In this document: positions 59,237 through 64,000 of the stretch, one piece after another
Numbering within the stretch: the first letter of the stretch is position 1
How the letters are laid out: every line of letters starts with the position of its first letter
Source of the DNA: Drosophila persimilis
Lineage: Eukaryota > Arthropoda > Insecta > Diptera > Drosophilidae
Assembly (NCBI RefSeq): GCF_003286085.1
Contig: NW_020825312.1
Coordinates: 868,001 to 932,000 of the forward strand
Direction: 5' to 3'
DNA length: 64,000 bases
Notes under the pieces: model-generated
Databases searched by the model: none
The model's input: the letters and a program-made list of their open reading frames with translations, nothing else
Told to the model about the DNA's origin: nothing
Position numbers and translations under genes: made by a program

Positions 59237-62200
59237 GACGAGTTTTTTAGCAAGTTTCAGAAATACGGCAAACTGAAACTTGAAGTCTAAACGGGACGAG
59301 ACGAGGGTCAATCTCGAGTCAATCCACACATTGCCGATGTCACATGTCACACATACATACACATCGAACCATTCGAGCTGAAGGCGCTGCTTGATCCATT
59401 CGTTCAGTGATACCCAAGATTTACCCAAAATCCGATATACACATACACAACTACGAGTACACTCGTACAACACGAAGACAAAGTTTAAACTTAATCAAAA
59501 ATAAATAGGAATTATCTACAAATTTACATTAGTATTCGATCTTGCCCAAGTTATAAGTAGCTCGTAGTTAGCCGACCAAAGGGTTGAATTATTCATTACT
59601 TATTACTCGAAGAAGAATTTTAAATTCAATTTAACAAATCAATCAAATCTAAATCGAAACAAAATGCCAAGATTTTGCCTCTATGCAGTATAATAATTAT
59701 GAGTGCATATATTTCCAATGTAGTAGCCAATAAATGATACACTCGTATGCCAATTGCCCTCTTATGATTACACATATGTAGCTCGATAACGAATTTTAAT
59801 ATCAAACATTTTTTTCAATAACAAATACATACAAATATATTTAAATCTTAACTAAGCTACCAAGTCTCACATATTCAATTGAGTTTCTTACAGTGATTAA
59901 GGTACTTACTTACTGACATACTCGTACATACTTTTAGAATGTAATGAAGGGAGTGTATGGAATTCCTAGACGTTAATATTCCCGTTTCATGCCATCCCAA
60001 AAACGTTAAACACGTTCTGAAATGTGTGGCACGGAAATCGTCTTATTGCCGAGCCTAATCTCTTCCCGATCAGATGCAGGCCTTGGGGGGCCTTGGTTAT
60101 AGGGCTGAGGCTGGAGCAGCGGCTGGGGATTGCTGTCTCACCGAATCAACGACAAATAGTCATGTCTCATAGGGTCATCTCTTATAACAATCGAGGAGGG
60201 AGCATGCACACGTCATAAATCTCTGGCAACGGCAAACCACACATATCAAAATGAATATTTTTCATTTTCCTTTTTTCTGTTTTTTATATTCTGTTGTATT
60301 CTGTTTTTTTTTTTCTGTGGACCATGTTCGGGGCGTAACGAAATTATCAATCAAATGCCAGTGTGGCATGCAAGGAATGCAGAACCGTCACACACAAAGA
60401 AAGAAAGACTCTGGACTAATTGAGTTTAGAGGGAGACGCAACTCAGCTCTCCGTTTGGAATTTTATGTCGCCTCTTGGTTGTTGAGAGTTGCTACCTGAA
60501 GTTGTTGCTCGGCTTAGTGTGTCGACTCCTGTTGATTTATGCCCCATGCAGCGACCCCAAACAATAAAGAACCCAGCAAGGGACGAACCAGCCTGTCACA
60601 ACAAACGTCACAGTCGTAGTCACGTCCTTCCCCCTGTTCCATGTCCCATTCGTTTAGATAGCATCATAAAAGGTTCATCCCCAGTCATTGGTAAGATCAA
60701 ATTATCGACTCAAGTACCGTTCAAATAGCCCACAGTAAAATAAACAGTTAGTCCAGGAAATCTCCTGTTGTTTTCCCGAGCGCTGGGTGTATTGCTGGGA
60801 TAGTTGGGATTATAATTATCTGTAATTTTTGTCAGCAACTTATAAGCAGGAATCTATTATTGGGGTATACAAAGATCTATTGGTTTCTGATAAAATGTGC
60901 AACCCAATGATTTGCAATGATTGATCTGCAGTAAAAAGTAAAACTCTGCAACGCGAGCAGATCAAGTTTGTGTCAAAATTTGGCCATCACCCCCCTTTGT
61001 CTGGACCAGTCTGGTCTACCGAGTTTGTTGGTTTCATTCTTGTGCGAGTACGTTTTTTGTGGATGTTTTTCCATGCACACTTGGTGCATTGTAGACATTC
61101 CGAAAATCGTTGGCAAAATTCCTTGGCGCATGCTTTGCAGCAAGTCCTAACCAGTTGGCTGGTTCGCCTGGTCAAGTGGCTCGCAGATCGTTGGGGCATT
61201 GGCAGGACAGGACTCGACTGGTTTACCATTTGGCGGCGATCTTGGCTGAAAGCACATACGCACTCTCGCAAATATACACATATACACACACACACACTGG
61301 CACTCACATGCAGACAAAAGTGCCGCCGTTGCAACGCGTTGTCTTGGCCGCGGCTGCGGCTGTGTTTATTGTCATGAGAGATGTGAGGAGAACCGACGGC
61401 CAGAACAATGGCACACTAAACTAAACTTAGGGCCCAACTCTGGCCATAAATTCCAAAATAAATTGTGACGTTTGTGAGGGTAAGAAATCTCTCAGAGCCT
61501 GCCAGTGCACGCACACTTACGCACACTCGCCTGGCAAGGTCATTTCAATAGCAACTTCTGTGACGGATGCCGAACGAATGTTCGTCCCTGGTCTCCTTAG
61601 TTAGTCCTGTGCCCGGTGGTTCATTGAACCATTAGCAACTCCTACGCCTGGCTGGCCTGGTTGCGAGTATACGTAAGTTTTTGGGGGAACGGAACACAGT
61701 AGCCAGCATTTTGCAGTGCAAATTGCAGCTCTCTATCGTGGAGCGGGGGGCACAACACCGAAAGACGAGAGTCAAGAGACAAGAGACAAGAGACGGGGCG
61801 AGAGGCAGCCAGAGAGAAGACGACCAAACCTGTCGACGCAATGAAAATTCCTATGGCCCGAGCACTGCAGTTTCGATTCAGTTTCGAGCGTGTGCCAAGC
61901 CCACGAGCTCCGTTTGGCCATAACGAGAGCAAAGCTGGACAAAAGGAAGGCACACAACCAACGAAACAGCAGACAGGAGGCGAAAAATGCTAAGCGTAAA
62001 TAGCTCATAGATAATACTCGTAGTGCCCAGGCATTTTCAGGCGATGCTAGCGATGCAATGCGATGCGAGCGCAAACCCAAAACGCAAACAAAACAAAAGA
62101 CTTAGGACACGAACTGGGCGAAGGAGCTAGAGCCCCAGTCATGTAACAACAGCAGCCCCAGCCTCCGCCTCGTACGAAGGCAGCTCTCGTAGAATTTCGA

Positions 62201-64000
62201 CTCTGAACGACCAATAAACGAAAGAAAAAAACAAGATCAACTGGTTTCGCGTCGAGCAAACACCAACAACAAAATACTCACTCAAAACGGAGAGCTCAAG
62301 ACCAGTTGAGTCTGAGAGTCAGAGCCAGAGCCAGAGCCAGAGCCAGAGTTAGGCCAACAGACCAACAGACCATCAAACCATTGTTGCCTCTTCGTCGTCG
62401 TCTATTGCGCGTGCCTTCGGTCGGTCGGTGTCGGTAGATCGGTTGGTCTGTAAAAATACTTTTCCCCCAAAGAAGTTTCATTTGTGTTTTTGACTGTTCG
62501 TCGTGCAGAACGATTCTCCTGCGCTGCCAGTTCCTCTGCCCCGCGGCCAATGTCTCCCCCCGCCCACTGTCTATCACCGTCTGCATCTGTGCCTTTTGTG
62601 CCTGTTTGTATCTGTGTTTGTGTTTGCGAGCAGGCGTGTAATATGCGCGAAAAGCTGTTTTCGGTACATACAGCCTTTCCCATACAACCATAGAGTAAAT
62701 TTTCCTGTTAACCGAAAACCTGACAAAATATAATAGAATACCAGAAAAATAAATACAAACAACTACCATCGAAAACGCTCTCTGGGAGCGTGTGTGTATG
62801 CATCTACATATGTATCTTGGTGGTGTGTTGGTGTTTCTCTGTAAATGTGCATTTAAATATCCGTCTGTGTAAATATGCAAAAATGGAATGCAAACGTTGA
62901 TTCTGCTGGTCGCCACTCAGCTAGCAGTAGGTGAAAGTAAAGCGATTTTTTTTTAAAATTAATTGCAAGCAGGCAATTTCGTACATACTGTGCCAAGTGA
63001 TCCAGTAGCCAAGTGGAGGCTGGCAGGTAAATTAACTGACTAATCACTCGGATGCTCCGACAAGGAGTGGAGTGACCCAGAGTTTCGAGTGAGTGGAAGG
63101 TGCACCGCGCGCGCAGTTGGAGACTTTTTGGATTTCGAATATCCGCTCGAGACATAGTAATAGGATACCTAGAAAAGTGAGTACTATATTAGAGTTTTAT
63201 ATATTTTGGGTACCTTTAACTAAGAAATAGCATATGAATTAGAAGGAATTTCGTATGGTGTATGTACTTAAATAGTTCTAACAGAATGGGTTCTGTATTA
63301 TCTTCAATTCTCTATATTAGAGCAGTTTAATCTGAATATAAAATTTGGAAAAAAAGCACCCTGATCGAATGAATAAATAACCAAACATTTCTCTGGTTTC
63401 ACATCCCTATCTCTAACTAGCCATATCTCTTATCTCATAAATCTCCCATTTATTTGATTTTTCTGAGCTTCTGAGGATCTCGAGACAAGTAGCTACCACA
63501 CCACACCTAGAAACCGTACCCTAATGATTTGATTCTTTGGCTAAAATGTTCATAATACGATGGAATAAATTTACTAATAGAGAACATGCACAGATCGGCA
63601 TAGCTGGAGACCTATGCAAATGCGGCCCCCTTACAACGGTCGGTCCCCCCAGATCAGAAATTATGCTAAAGACCCGCATGGGAAACTCTTTTTTGCTCTT
63701 TTCTTTTGGTATTTCTATGTCGCAACCCAATTTCAATTTGGATCTCAGTTTGAAGCTCGTTGGGAACTCCGTTTATTTGTTAAGAACTCTGACAAAACAT
63801 TTGGCAATAAGCTAGAAATACGATGCATGTATCTGTGTATCTTATAGACACACTCTGCTCTTTTTTCCTTGTTCTGGTTTAGAGTGGACAACAAACAAGC
63901 TCGTAAATAGTCAAACACATATACACACACAAGCGAATGTATGGTCTTAGATATATACATATATATATAAATACATATGTATAGTGTTCACCCAGGGGTA
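59237..64000. other. Non-coding stretch to window end
   Basis: The first 270 bp are Atox1 3' UTR. Beyond that no gene is supported. Small repeats: a T-run near 60304-60314, AGAGACA units near 61771-61796, and CAGAGC units at 62322-62350. One possible signal-peptide-like short frame starts at 62888 (see findings). The window may reach into a neighbouring gene's upstream region or intron, but nothing visible proves it. Confidence 0.5.

Noticed and set aside
61075-61105. miR-33-like word (GGTGCATTGTAGACATT)
   Set aside because: Matches only the first dozen bases of miR-33 and then diverges; no hairpin arm nearby.

Overview
The window looks like a piece of a Drosophila genome, probably from the obscura group. 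The genes have short GT-AG introns and AATAAA signals, the promoters carry fly core motifs (DRE, Motif 1, Motif 6), there are DINE-1/INE-1-like repeats, and the flanking sequence is AT-rich. From memory, the set MED1, ORMDL, two galactose mutarotases and Atox1 matches D. melanogaster 3L near 78 (Muller D). The species and synteny calls are inference.

Layout: (1) 1-34,267 has no protein gene I can support. It holds diverged DINE-1-like fragments, microsatellites, small tandem repeats and a few strong hairpins. (2) 34,268-40,188, minus strand: the Mediator subunit MED1 in four coding exons (1,557 aa), with a Motif 1/Motif 6 promoter just upstream. (3) 40,474-48,623: an 8.15-kb block lying between two divergently transcribed housekeeping genes, MED1 (leftward) and ORMDL (rightward). 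It holds two head-to-head, intron-free, protein-identical copies of cytoplasmic asparaginyl-tRNA synthetase (AsnRS). They sit in inverted arms of about 2.35 kb, and the spacer is full of long-TIR, foldback-type DNA transposon sequence (Galileo-like, P superfamily). One transposon in the spacer has a perfect 7-bp target duplication. A second abuts the end of the right arm exactly and has mismatched flanks. (4) 48,864-59,236, all plus strand: ORMDL, a decaying fibrinogen-domain gene, galactose mutarotase A, a DINE-1-like element, fumarase, galactose mutarotase B and the copper chaperone Atox1. (5) 59,237-64,000: no gene I can support.

The genes are mostly unrelated housekeeping functions: transcription (MED1), translation (AsnRS), sphingolipid control (ORMDL), sugar and TCA-cycle chemistry (mutarotases, fumarase) and copper delivery (Atox1). 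The standout is the AsnRS palindrome. It appears to be a gene moved and duplicated in association with a foldback transposon, placed in a shared divergent promoter region, and kept nearly identical either by recency or by gene conversion between the arms.
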